Assembly (NCBI GenBank): GCA_963932465.1
Contig: OZ010792.1
Span: 189,127,556-189,191,555 of the forward strand
Length of the DNA stretch: 64,000 nucleotides
Direction: 5' to 3'
Source of the DNA: Maratus speciosus
Taxonomy: Eukaryota > Arthropoda > Arachnida > Araneae > Salticidae
Shown: piece by piece, positions 46,555-58,404 of the stretch
Numbering within the stretch: the first letter of the stretch is position 1
Layout of the letters: every line of letters starts with the position of its first letter
Notes under the pieces: model-generated
The model's database searches: none
What the model was told of the DNA's origin: nothing
What the model saw: only the letters and a program-made list of their open reading frames with translations
Program-made: the position numbers and the translations under genes

Positions 46555-48339
46555 ACCCTATATATAAAAAATCCTAATGAAACGAATCTATGAAACGATT
46601 TTATGAAACGACGGATTAAACGACTGATTATGTTTCACGGCGATTTCTAATAAAATATGGAATATTATGCGGTGAGATGAACACCAAAAATTCGTATTGA
46701 TCCGCAGATCTCAAAACTGGTATTAGAATTTCAAAATTTGAATTGTTTTTTGAGATATTATTTTTCTTTCTAATTTGAATTTAATTCTTCTAATGATGGC
46801 AACCAGATTACTCCATTTTTGCGGAAAAAGGGAGAAAACGGATAACGACAGGGATTATTAGATTTCTTCTTTTTCGCCATTTTCAAATTAAAATTGAAAG
46901 TATCTTTTATTTCAATCGGTAGTGAAGACAATCTTGCGATTAAATTATGTTTTTCAGGAAAATTTAATAAAGTAAAATCTTTTTTTCACATTTCGACCGT
47001 CATGAATCAGTTTCTTTTAAAAATCAAAGATAGTCTATCATCTTACACTTTGACATAATTTCCACTGACATGAAAAAAAAAATCCATTTTTGTGGGGGGG
47101 GGGGGGGGAAGGGATTATTGGATTTCTTTTTTGTTGTCATAGCGAAATGGAAATTATTAAAAACAAAAAGAAAACTTTAAAATAAGAATTAAATGATCAC
47201 GTGTTAAAAGCAGAAAATATGGATATTTACGTCAAAATATTTATACGTATATATGAAAAAAGGAAGAAAACTTTAAAATAATAAAATTACTGCACACGAA
47301 ACGCATTTAAAGGTGATAATTACGTCCTATTTAAAATGTATTAATATTAAATATCGCCATATTTAAATTGTCTGAAATAATTAAATTATTACATGTGAAA
47401 ACTTTTAATGGTGAATATTAGCCCATATTTAAAAAGCTCAAAAATATTCCCAAACACTTTTAAATTGAATAATATATGTACCCGTGAATCTTAAAAGAGA
47501 GTAATTGTTTTAAAATAAATGAATAATTATATGAAAAATTCATTTAATATTGAAAATTACGGCATATATTAAAAAGATACATTTAAAACGAATTTCATTC
47601 CCGAGAATTTTAATGTTACGTCATATGGTATAAAAGTAGTGCAACTAGCAGATTTGTTTATATATGACATCACTTGATGCAGCACAAATGCAGATAAATG
47701 TAAGCGCAAAATACTTTCAAATTATTTAGTAGAAATTCTTATTTGATAAAAACATATTCGTAAATTCTGATATTCTTATTAATTATTAATAAACAGCATA
47801 CATTGTAAAAATAACATGAAAATATGCATGATGGTGTATTAAAATAGGGAAAAGAATTCATGAATATACTATACCGGTTCCTGCAAATATCTAAAATTTG
47901 ATAAAAACATAAAATGTAAGCGTAACGTGGTTCTGAAAGCTATTTCCAAGCAGATGCAGTTTTTTAACCGCGAATCTAAAGGAAGAATAATGTCCATAGC
48001 ATCGTTATAAGTCAGAAAGATAGCGACATTTTTCACCTAACCATTTTATACAAACTGTTTTTCAAATGTGTAATTGATCGTATTTATTAATCCCAAAATA
48101 ACCACCAGTTGTTAAGACAGCGATGGATGAAGCCATGGTAATAAAAAAATGCCACTTTCACACAGAGAAGCATGGCAACCCGATTACATAAGATTGCCGC
48201 CGTTATATATTGATAATATTATTCAATCATCCATAACGTGGTAATATTCTTTAAGCAGGGTACATTACTATGTTTTTAGAGGCTGCGAAGTCTGAACGGG
48301 GGTTGGTGGGCGTAGCTCGCAGGGGGCTGAGCCCCCTAG
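46555..48339 (+). mobile_element. Helitron-like non-autonomous element
   Basis: The 3' end shows the Helitron pattern: a hairpin GGGGGCTGAGCCCCC (48323-48337) followed by TAG, giving a CTAG terminus next to T. The preceding GGTTGGTGGGCGTAGC also occurs at the 3' end of the copy at 58405-59490. The 5' border is inferred from CCCTATATATAAAAAATCC near 46557. No Rep/helicase coding sequence was seen. A G run lies near 47094. Confidence 0.6.
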
Positions 48340-50052
48340 TTTACTATATAAAATTACAAATATTCGGTAAGTTATATTGAGAGTTAAAGGAATTTCTGCT
48401 TCATATAAAGGAAAAAGTAAGTGCAGCAAATACAAATTTGTAAGGCGGTATTAAGGATTGAGCTTCACAATACTGCGAAGGACTGATTCACCGATTCACT
48501 TTCTGCCGCAACCGCATCACACTGTCAATACGCGCAAGTAATGAGTCCTGCACTTTTCTTAATATTAGAAGCATTTTTTAAAGTTTTCCGCATACATTTT
48601 ATCAATTTTGGTGTTTTCTGCACCTTTTTGATATTTTTATGGGAAATACTTAACAATTTTCTTTTTCGTTGAGCTTATCTAAAATTTCATTTTTAACTAA
48701 TATCAAATTAAGAAATTTCTGTTAGTTTAAATAAAATTTACAGTTCTTTTCAATAAAAAATATACATTAGTGAAAATTATAGCAACTTCATCAAAGTTTT
48801 AAAAGAAAATCCAATTTCAAAATATCCACCAATACTACTCTATGGGAGGAGATCTATGGTTTATCAAAAATTTTCCTCGGATAATCTTTGGCATTGTATT
48901 CACGGGCGGACCGCTAGATTCAATGCATCAGAGTAGGGAGTTAGCCTTCCGTACTATGGTGGAGATATGTGGTATTATGAAAGTCTGAATATAATTCGGC
49001 AGAGAACTTCAATAAAATGTTTCGTATAGAAATTAACTGTTTCGAAACACAATCGGTAATGGTTCATTGAAAATTTAAATGTTTGAAAAATGTGTCAATG
49101 TTCAGTAAAACATTATGACTTAAATAATTTCAAAATTTAGAATTCCTTTCGTATATAATTCGAACCATTAATACTGTAAATTCAATTTTTGTTCATTAAC
49201 ATGAATAACTCGTAAAAGTCATCAACATGTACTGTTTTTCGCATATTTTGTCTGTGCATCATAATTCGCGGCACTTATAAAAGTTTCAAAATAGTTAAGC
49301 ATAGCTAAAGGTACATTATTTTGTTTCTATTGGAACATTTAATAGTCTGTTACGCAGACTAAATGGAAAAAATAGAAAATTAAATGTATGACATAGATCT
49401 TTATGTGATTTGGAATACATCCAAACGGCCATTTGTATGTATGTACTGAAATAATTAGAAACTTCAACTGGAGATACAAACTGTGAAAGATGGTTTAAAA
49501 AACGCATTTCGTTTATCTAAATTCAAAAATGTTATTAAAATGTATTGAAGTAACTTAAAGGATTCTTGGAGAAATACTTAAAAGTTTTGAATATCTGAAC
49601 ACATATTTAGATAAAATTTTCACTTTTCTTTACAATATAGAAAATGATTTTGTTATTATTTAAATAGCACACTATTTAATACTCAGCATACCTTATACAA
49701 ACTATTGAAAATAGTATGAAATATTATGCGGCTTAAATAAGTTTCTGCGCTGGGCAGCATCATGGTAGTCATGCTTAATGCTTTCTGTATTGGGTGATTA
49801 CGTGTCTTTTATATTTAGAAAGCGAAAAATGTTTAAAAATAAATATGCATGAGTTTTTTACAGACAATAAATACTACCTCTTAGAATTTCTTTGAAGAGA
49901 ATTATTCGTTTAACGAAAAGGCTTAATAACGCATGAATGTTTCCAATAATAAAAGACGCATATGAAGAAAAAAAATCTTACATATAAAGTTGCGCACCCT
50001 GGTTTTAAATCTGAAATAAAAAAATACATATCAGTCATTTGTTTTGTAAATC

Positions 50053-50091
<39 letters not shown>

Positions 50092-50424
50092 TCACCATAT
50101 TAAGATATTTAAAAAAAATTCCAGTTTCCTTTTAAGGTCTAAAAAATTTGTTTATACTTAAAAGTATCTTTTCTTTATATTTACTATAAAAGTATAAAAA
50201 TGTAAAATAGATACAATGAAAATTATAAAATAAGCCACATTTAGAAATACAGATAGAAGTTGTTCGGACAGAAATGTACAATATCGGGTACTGATTTGGC
50301 TGTTTGACAACGTTTAAATACAGTATAAAAGACAATTTCTCAAAATAGCCAAATCAATTAATGAGACATTCTTCATAGAAAAAATAGCTGATAAAAATAT
50401 AGAACCCGATAAAATCTTGTCTAG
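48340..50424. other. AT-rich non-coding DNA
   Basis: No gene or element end was recognised. An A run of about 34 bases lies at 50056-50089. Confidence 0.45.
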
Positions 50425-51050
50425 TCTATTATGTATATATAATCCAAACGGAAATTTCGTTCCGAACGCCGAGATTTCGAGTTCTACTGCATGGATTTTT
50501 ACGGAACTTATACCGTTAGATAGATATCGTTCCAGGGAAGGTTTTAAGCTGTAACACATCATTCTACCTAGATTAGTTATAGAATTAGTACGGAAAATTC
50601 TATTATTTTGGACTTTGTTACTTCATATTTCCTTAAATATCTGGGCTCCTATTGGTCGTAGAGCTTAGATCTCGCGCCAAATGTAGCTCCAAAGCACCCA
50701 AGCAAACTTTTCCCCGCGATTATTTTGCCGTCTTCCGATTTCCTCTAACTCTATTAGGGGCCCGCGTAGAGCCCCTTTAAAATATTTTTCGTAGTAATTT
50801 CACCAATTATCTTAAATTATTGGTTAAGACCGCCACCCTCCCGATTCAAGTATCTACGGAAAGGTTGCATGAAGGAGTTTCGTTCAGATACGCTTTCGTT
50901 AAGAATAGAGTGCGCTCCCTGGTGGTGGAATGTGGAACTAACATAACGCGATATTGTTAAAATTAGGAAATCTAACAATGCGATCTGTTTTAAACTTTGA
51001 GATAGTTCATAACACATAATCTATTATCTATTCTATTATATATATATATA
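50425..51050 (+). repeat. Helitron-like 5' segment, tandem copy 1 (about 610 bp)
   Basis: It starts with TATATATAATCCAAACGGAA and ends in a TCTATTATCTATTC repeat. It is about 97 percent identical to 52430-53040 by eye. The first 150 bases also resemble the 5' ends at 56655 and 57224, which places it in the same Helitron-like family. It lacks a 3' hairpin. Confidence 0.65.
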
Positions 51051-51088
51051 ATCTATTATCTATTCTATTATCTATCTATTATATATGT
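51051..51088 (+). repeat. TCTATTA/TATA low-complexity junction
   Basis: A TCTATTATC and (TA)n tract separates the Helitron-like copies and forms the target of the next element. Confidence 0.6.
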
Positions 51089-52424
51089 TACGGCCAAAAC
51101 CCGAAATTGGCCAATTCCCGAACTGGCCAGCCAATTCGCGAATTGGCCAACAATGTTTTAAACTGACTGGCCAATTCGGGAATTGGCCGGCCAAAACTAG
51201 AACTGGCCAGATGCGATCGGCCAATTCCCGAACTGGCCGTATGCGATCGGCCAGTTCGCGAAGTGTCCATACGCGATCGGCAATTTCGGGAAATGGGTAT
51301 ATAAAAACCAATTTTTACTTTTTATCCCTTTCTAACATAGTTGAAAGTGTTTATGAATTCAATTTGTTTGGCCGTCTGCCTGTCCATGCTCTGACTCGAG
51401 TAAAGACTCGGATTGACTTGTAATTGTTAAATTATTTAGGTTTATAAATACATTTTGATATTGAAAGTGAAGTGTGTACTATTTTCGGTTAATTTACAGG
51501 GCACACAAAAGTATCTCATTACAATATCATCAATGGGTAAAGTTTTTCCAGTGCATTTTAATGTTGTTACATTATCTCAATTATAATAAAATTGGTATGC
51601 ATCATTAAGATGGGCAACAAACTGTTATCTAAAGTGTATTAAATAAGTAGCAATTATAGTTTGTTTACAGAGACACTGAAAAGTATTTCGTTACATTGCC
51701 GTGAATGGTCAAAGATAATTTGTAACGCACTTAAATGATGTTACACTATTTCAAACATAATAAAATTCACATACCTAATTCATGTGATGAGCAGTATGTT
51801 TTTATAGAGTATTGATTAAGTAGACATTATAGTTCGTTTATAAGGGCTCTCAAAAGAAATCCGGTAAAGAATTATGATATATGTGAAAATATCGTTTATA
51901 GGATATTTTAATGATGTTACACTACTTTGAACACAATAAAGCTGTTATATTTTGCTAATATGCTCTACAACATTTTTTTTCTATATTGGCTAGGTGGAAT
52001 TTGTCGTTTATTTACTGGGTCACTCAGTTAATTTGTTTATTGGATTGGACAATGAATCCGATGTATCGATATTAGTCACAGTGGACGGAAAACTCCAGCA
52101 GATTAGAATATAATTTTCACAATAAACCCAATTTATCAAAATATATCAAACAGGCGGGAAATTATCCAGCATATCAGATAATAATCGCCAAAGCAAATAA
52201 CGTTCTTTCCTATCACGTGTGCATATCAGTGCCACATACCGGGCAGCCTTGAATCCCCACTTCGTATATTGGCCAAGGCTTCCCGGCCAGTTCGCGAATT
52301 GGCCGGCCAAAACCCGAAATGCACTGTTCATTTCCCGTATTTCGGGTTTTGGCCAGGAATCTTGGCCAGTTCCCGAATTGGCCGGCCAATTCGCGAACTG
52401 GCCAAGCTCCGGGTTTTGGCCGTA
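51089..52424. mobile_element. Unclassified element with GGCCAATTC palindrome arrays (1.34 kb)
   Basis: The ends GTTACGGCCAAAACCCG and, inverted, GTTACGGCCAAAACCCG are identical over 17 bases. Both subterminal regions (51089-51300 and 52260-52424) are packed with short palindromes such as GGCCAATTCGCGAATTGGCC, variants with GGGAATTGGCC, and GATCGGCC. The middle holds about four units of a satellite of about 172 bp. The flanks are (TA)n, so a target duplication cannot be read. No coding sequence was found; repeated frames with NWPANSRIGQ-like peptides are by-products of the palindromes. Confidence 0.65.
51480..52140 (+). repeat. Satellite-like tandem repeat, about 172-bp unit
   Basis: The start motif (GTTTACAGAGACAC and variants) occurs near 51491, 51661, 51834 and 52006. 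The second block, TTTTAATGATGTTACACTA, lies about 60-70 bases later in each unit (51557, 51730, 51905). It belongs to the same family as 10988-11650. Confidence 0.7.
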
Positions 52425-52429
52425 ACATA

Positions 52430-53040
52430 TATATAAAATCCAAACGGAAATTTCGTTCCGAACGCCGAGATTTCGAGTTCTACTATATGGATTTTTACGG
52501 AACTTATACCGTTAGATAGGCATCGTTCCAGGGAAGGTTTTAAGCTATAACACATCATTCTACCTAGATTAGTTATAGAATTATTACGGAAAATTCTATT
52601 ATTTTGGACTTTGTTACTTCATATTTCCTTAAATATCTGGGCTCCTATTGGTCGTAGAGTTTAGATCTCGCGCCAAAAGTAGCTCCAAAGCACCCAAGCA
52701 AACTTTTCCCCGCGATTATTTTGCCGTCTTCCGATTTCCTCTAACTCTATTAGGGGCCCGCGTAGAGCCCATTTAAAATATTTTTCGTAGTAATTTTAGC
52801 AATTATCTTAAATTATTGGTTAAGACCGCCACCCTCCCGATTCATGTATCTACGGAAAGGTTGCATGAAGGAGTTTCGTTCAGATACGCTTTCGTTCAGA
52901 ATAGAGTGCGCTCCCTGGTGGTGGAATGTGGAACTAACATAACGGGATATTGTTAAAATTAGAAAATCTAACAATGCGATCTGTTTTAAACTTTGAGATT
53001 GTTCATAACACATAATCTATTATCTATTCTATTATATATA
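52430..53040 (+). repeat. Helitron-like 5' segment, tandem copy 2
   Basis: It matches 50425-51050 with roughly 15 substitutions in 600 bases. It is followed by the same TCTATTATC/TATA junction. Confidence 0.7.
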
Positions 53041-53069
53041 TATAAAATCTATTATCTATTCTATTATCT

Positions 53070-53260
53070 ATTATATATATAAAATCCAAACGGAAATTTC
53101 GTTCCGAACGCCTAGATTTCGAGTTCTACTGCATGGATTTTTACGGAACCTATACCGTTAGATAGGTATTGTTTCAGGGAAGGTTTTTAATCTATAACAC
53201 ATTATTCTACCTATATTAGTTTTAGAATTATGACGGAAAATTCTGTTATTTTGGGCGATA
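53070..53260 (+). repeat. Helitron-like 5' segment, tandem copy 3 (truncated)
   Basis: The first about 180 bases match copies 1 and 2 (AATCCAAACGGAAATTTCG onward). Similarity stops near 53253. Confidence 0.65.
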
Positions 53261-54228
53261 AGGTTACCATTTTATTTCTTGGAGAAATTCATCGTTGATA
53301 AAAAAAATTGAAACGGCTTTAAACCTCGAAAAATAAAAGAAAAACTGTTACTAATTTTATTTAAATGAAAAAAAAAGAAAAAAAGAAGAAGAAAATCCGT
53401 TTTAATGAGTGATAATATTAAAAAACGAAAACATTTAATCAAAACCTGAAAGAAATATTTGTAATGCTTAAAAATTAATTTAATAAGAAATATTACACTT
53501 GATACGCAATATTTGGCTCTTTATCGCTTGCGTTAGATATGGAAACGAATCTGAAAATTTGATTAGATGAAATTTTAACGAAATTTTCTTTCTGTTCTGT
53601 TCTTTTCTTTTTTTTTTATATCTAATTGTCCCATCACGTGACTTATAGAAGAAACAAGCAGATGTAATTGTGAGTCACATGTGTAATTACTATTTGTTTC
53701 TTTACAATTTTTTATTTTTCTTTTGTCGCCAAACAATGTGATTTTAAGCCAAAAATGCATAAGCGTGACATTAGCTTGAGGATGTTCTCACAAATGGTGT
53801 TTTTTTTAGGTGAAAGAGATCAGTTTTTGAGTACATTTTTATATTCAATTGTAATTCAATCGGGGAGGGAAAAAAATCGAATATCAAAATTATGCGTCAA
53901 ATGATAGCATATTTTAATGTAGTTTTGTATGCTGAACCGAATGCTACCAAATAAATTTTTATAAGTCCAACAGTTCATGACACATTTCACATTTTTCTAA
54001 TTTGGCGGTGTCTTTGGCATCTAAACCTCAAAATATCTATCATTACATCCGTTACTCTAGCAACGGAAAAAATTCAAATCAACCCTTTTGGCTAAAAAAT
54101 AAAAACGGCTCTATGAGTTTGAAATAAAAATGAAAGCATCTTAATTTTTTTTAAAAAATAGTGATTTTATGTAAAATAAAAGGGAAAAAATTACTGAGAA
54201 TTTAGTGTTATAAAACAAAAATGGAAAA
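53261..54228. other. AT-rich non-coding DNA
   Basis: No element end or gene was recognised. Confidence 0.45.
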
Positions 54229-55971
54229 GGTACTACTTAGATATTCCGTCGACCAAAAATCTATCGTCAAACTATAAGATTAAATGCCAATAATGGTTGA
54301 TCGTAAATATCAAATTCACTTGAATTTAAACAAACTACACGTGTTTACGTCATCAAGTGATTTTAATTTCGACGTTTTATTTGTATTTTTATTAATGTTA
54401 TACTAATTTATTTGTTATTTCGTTATTTAAAATAAAGATTATGTCAATTTATATAATTTGGCGAATGGTTTGGCGATTTATATAATTTGGCGAAATTGGT
54501 CGACGTAGAGGTCTGCACGGGCCCGGGCTTGGCCCGAGGCCCGTACCCGGCCCGGCCCGCGGGCCGGGCCGGGCCGGCGGAATGAAAGCGTATTTTCAAA
54601 CGGGCCGGGCCGGCAGAATTAGGACAATTTTTTCAACGGGCCGGGCCGACAGACAAAATAAACGGGCCGGGCCGGCAAAAAAATTAATCGGGCCTATCGG
54701 CCCGATATCAGAATTTAAGCGAAGCAGATAAAATACGAGCCATTTTCAGTTAATATGATTTTCTCGAGAAGTATAAATGTGCGTCATGAGCCGATGCCAG
54801 TTTAACAACATCATTACAGAAATGTAACATGTCCATCGTAGAGATCGACATCGTACAGTTACAAGATGTCTGATTCCGAGTTTAATTTTTTTTTCAGGAG
54901 AATCGTGCCGGGACGGAACTGATCTGAATCGATCTTAGGATGTGTAGAACAGTCATTGTGTTTTGTAGTATTAATAGTGATAATGAACTACTCTTAACAG
55001 TATCTTTGGAAATATACCTTAAGGTGGTTCTCATAGTCACTGCTCAACAATGCGAAGCTTTCAGACACATTTTCTGACAAAATTTTTAACTATAAAGGCA
55101 TAAAACTGACAGGCCTGCCTATTGAAGGCATTTGGAAACGAATAGCTTTTTCCATATTTGATAAATTACTTACAGAGATAACAGAAATTCCTGTCACGTG
55201 ACTGTACGTTTTTCTCCTTTCCTGTGCTACCGCTTACGGAAATTCGATTCAAAACGCTAACTTTGACAGTATTTTCAGAAAGATATATTGCTTTTATCTA
55301 TGAAAAAAAAGACATTTACATAGCTTCTGAATAAGAATACCTGCCAATCTTACGCGTTTCCGAAAAGAAAAGAATTCATAAATGTGTCGAAATGTAGCTC
55401 CTTTGGATTTCAGAAGAGCCTTAAAAATGAGAGAAATATTTCACAAATCTACTTTTTATTATACAGCTTAAAAAATTATCATGTTTTTAATCATTTATTC
55501 TGAACTACATTAATCTTTTAATGAATCCTTATTTCCATTTTGAAATGTCTGTAGACACGATGACTAAAACACTGTAAGTAATCGTTAATGTTTACTATTG
55601 TGTGCTCTCTGTTTTGCGAACATCATAGTAATGTAAAATATACTGTAAAATGTTCCCATAAATATGTATGTAGTATTCATTAAAAGAATCTTAATTGTAT
55701 GTTGAGCAAAAACGGATTTTTTTTTTTTTTTTTTTTTTTGTAGGAATTGTGTCGGGCCGGGCCGGGCCTGTTTTCACTGATTTTTGTACGGGCCGGGCCG
55801 AGAACTGTAAAAATGCAAACGGGCCGGGCCGGGCTCGGGCCGAACTTCCAATTTTTATACCGGGCCGGGCCGGGCCGGGCCAAGATAGCTTTCGTTCGGG
55901 CCGGGCCGGGCCCGGGCCTGGAAATTCCGGCCCGTGCAGACCTCTAGGTCGACGGGATAACAAGTAGTACC
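54229..55971. mobile_element. Small foldback element (about 294 bp without its insert)
   Basis: GGTACTACTTAGATATTCCG at the left and the inverted right end GGTACTACTTGTTATCCCG continue into a shared GTCGACCAA. The flanks ATGGAAAA and AATGAAAA agree at six of eight. The right terminal repeat is split by the hAT-like element at 54506-55946. Confidence 0.6.
54506..55946. mobile_element. hAT-like element with GGGCCGGGCC arrays (1.44 kb)
   Basis: A perfect 8-bp duplication GGTCGACG (54498-54505, 55947-55954) flanks inverted ends TAGAGGTCTGCACGGGCC. Both subterminal regions (54520-54690 and 55745-55935) are arrays of CGGGCCGGGCC, far more GC-rich than anything nearby. An 8-bp duplication supports the hAT superfamily, but no transposase is visible between the ends. 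Long T runs lie near 55718. The arrays also create spurious proline/arginine/glycine-rich frames on both strands. Confidence 0.8.
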
Positions 55972-56654
55972 AATGAAAATATTTAAGTATGAAACCAATG
56001 TTTGTAACGACTTAAAAATTATTTTCATATATATAAACTCGGTTTATGGCGTCAGATGTCGTCATCCGAAAAATCTACAAGAGTCTTTTTCCATTTTTTC
56101 CGGTCATAGGTTCCTCAATGAAAGAAATTGGAATTGGAATAATATTGTGCGATTTATAAATTGCTCCTCGATAAGAAGAAAAAATGGGTACATTTATAAC
56201 AACCATGCGCACATCTCGCTGATAGCATTTTTAAAATTCCCAGTAGCAGTAGTTACATTTTGCGTATGTAAATTAAAAATATTTTTTTGCTTTTAATTAT
56301 GGCATTATTTCCTGTTATTGTTTATCTTTTCAGTTTTTTAAATGAAATTAGTACAAGGCATGCATTTTAAATTAAATGAGTGAAAGGTTTGTGTTTTAAA
56401 TGAAAATAATAAAATAAGAATATGCTATGAAAACAATCTTTATTGGTTTATTACCTGCGCCCGGCTGACATAAAAGTATCACAAAAGCCACATATTCACT
56501 TTTCTTTGAGTAGTTGCTCATGAGAATTCAAGTTAACCTTCCGTAATCGGATACTTCACATATTGGTGTATTAGCTTTAATGTTGAAAGCATCGTTTTTG
56601 TTTGAAGCGAAAACTTTACTATGAATTCTATTACTCAAAATCACATCATCATCA
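55972..56654. other. AT-rich non-coding DNA
   Basis: The 107-codon frame at 55973-56296 has no recognisable similarity and lies in repeat-rich DNA, so I do not call it a gene. Confidence 0.5.
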
Positions 56655-57222
56655 TCTACTATATATTTACAACGGAAATTTGTATTTCATTCCGATTGTT
56701 TATAATACTTTCATAGGATATACCACAATTAGTTAGGTAATAATTTTGGAAAGGTTTTAGTGTATACATATTGTTCAAGGGTACTTAGTTATAGAGCAAC
56801 AGTAAAAATTCAAAAATTAAGTGAACCTGATTATGAAAGTTTAGCCTTTTTAAAAAAATCTACAGAACATATTTTGTTACAAGTGGCCCTGTTGCATGAC
56901 TTTTAGGAATGGTGTTAGTATATACGATTTCATTATATGTTGATTAGTTACAGAGGTATTAATTCCTGTTGTCATAACGGTCTCATTACCCGACCATAAG
57001 TGCGCTGTTTATAATCAACTAAAACAATTACTTCTTAATTGCTAAATTTTGTCCAACGCTTAAGATAACATTATATCGCAATGGCGTTCGCACCGTTTTC
57101 AGTAATGTGCAAGGTCAAGCTGAAGATCCATATTGTTTAAAATACAAGTTCAAATTCACCATTTAGTTTAATCCAAGGTTCATTTGGAAATATTGACCAG
57201 CGCAGCGGGCATAGCCTGCTAG
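56655..57222 (+). mobile_element. Helitron-like element A
   Basis: The 5' end is TCTACTATATATTTACAACG. The 3' end has a hairpin around GCGGGCATAGCCTGC followed by TAGT (57206-57223), so it ends in CTAG. There is no Rep/helicase coding sequence. The next copy starts immediately. Confidence 0.6.
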
Positions 57223-58402
57223 TATATATATAAAATGCAAATGGGAGTTTCATTCCGGCTGTTTATAACTTGAGTTCTGCTGAATGGATTTCGATGGGGC
57301 TTGCTCTGTTAGTTATAAAATTTTACAGGGAAGATTTTAGGATATAATATATTGCTGTACATTACTTAGTTGTAGAATCAAGGAGGAAAATTTCTATAAT
57401 CACGAGAACTCGATTATAAAAGATTAGCCTTTTAAAAAGGGTTATGCTGAATGGATTTCCATGGAACTTCCACTGTTAGTTACATAGTTAAAGAAGTACT
57501 TTAAAACTGTTTAATTTGACGAATTTTGATTAATGAGATATACATCGTTAGATACTTCTTCAGGGAAGGTTTTCGTATATAACATTATGCTGCTTAGTTA
57601 TAGAATAGGGGGAAAATCAATAATCAGATTAACCTTATTATTAACCTTTTAAGCGTCCTAACCGTGTTTTTCCGTCATTAAATTTTTGAATTCAAGGGCT
57701 GACTTAACAGAAATTTCATATTAATGTTTTTTTTTTTTTTCCAGTGCATACGATAAATAAATATGTAAAGAAATCATAAACAAATTATCATACAAATACT
57801 TTTTATAGCTATTACTACTTTTTAAATCCTTAAACATATATGAAAAATTTTGAAGTATGCTTAAAGGTTTAAATATTTGTCTTTATAAGTAGTAATGGGC
57901 GGAATTTGATGAGAATTGAATTTTTAATTCGATACTCTTTCAGGGATGATTTTAGTACATTGCATATCGTTCTACGTGTTTTAGTTATAGAATTATGGGG
58001 GGGGGGAAGTTCTGTGATATAGGGGAAAGTTCAGATGAACAAAATAATGAAATATTATACTTTTTAAAAGGTTCTATTGGACGTATTTTGATAAGAATTG
58101 CATTGTTAGATAATTTTTCAGGGATGGTTTTAGTATATTGCATATCGTTCGACCTTTCTTTACCCAAATCCCACTATAAACGATCAGCTAAAAAAGTTGG
58201 TACTTAACAGCCGAAATTTTTTCTGATATGTTAGAAAATATAATAGCGCAATGGCGTTCGTATAAGTTTTAGTAATGCCGAAAGACATTCTAGGTAATGG
58301 TCCATATTTCTTTAGAAACAAGATCAAATTCGACAATATATTTCGTTTGATTCAAGGTTCGTTTGGAGAAACCGATCAGCGTAGCGGACGAAGCCTTCGA
58401 GT
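57223..58402 (+). mobile_element. Helitron-like element B, adjacent to A
   Basis: It starts with TATATATATAAAATGCAAATG right at the 3' end of A. Its last about 170 bases (58230-58402) parallel the last 150 of A (AATGGCGTTCG ... CAGCG-AGCGGRC) and finish GCCTTCGAGT, a mutated form of the CTAGT end. A G run lies near 57997. Confidence 0.55.
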
Positions 58403-58404
58403 AA

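Noticed and set aside
51072..52443. Frames encoding repeated NWPANSRIGQ and RELAGQFGNWP peptides
   Set aside because: They translate the GGCCAATTC palindrome arrays in several frames and on both strands, so no protein is implied.
55680..55967. Overlapping Gly/Pro/Arg-rich frames on both strands
   Set aside because: They come from the CGGGCC arrays of the hAT-like element.
55973..56296. 107-codon frame
   Set aside because: No recognisable family, no conserved motif, and it lies between two repeat blocks.
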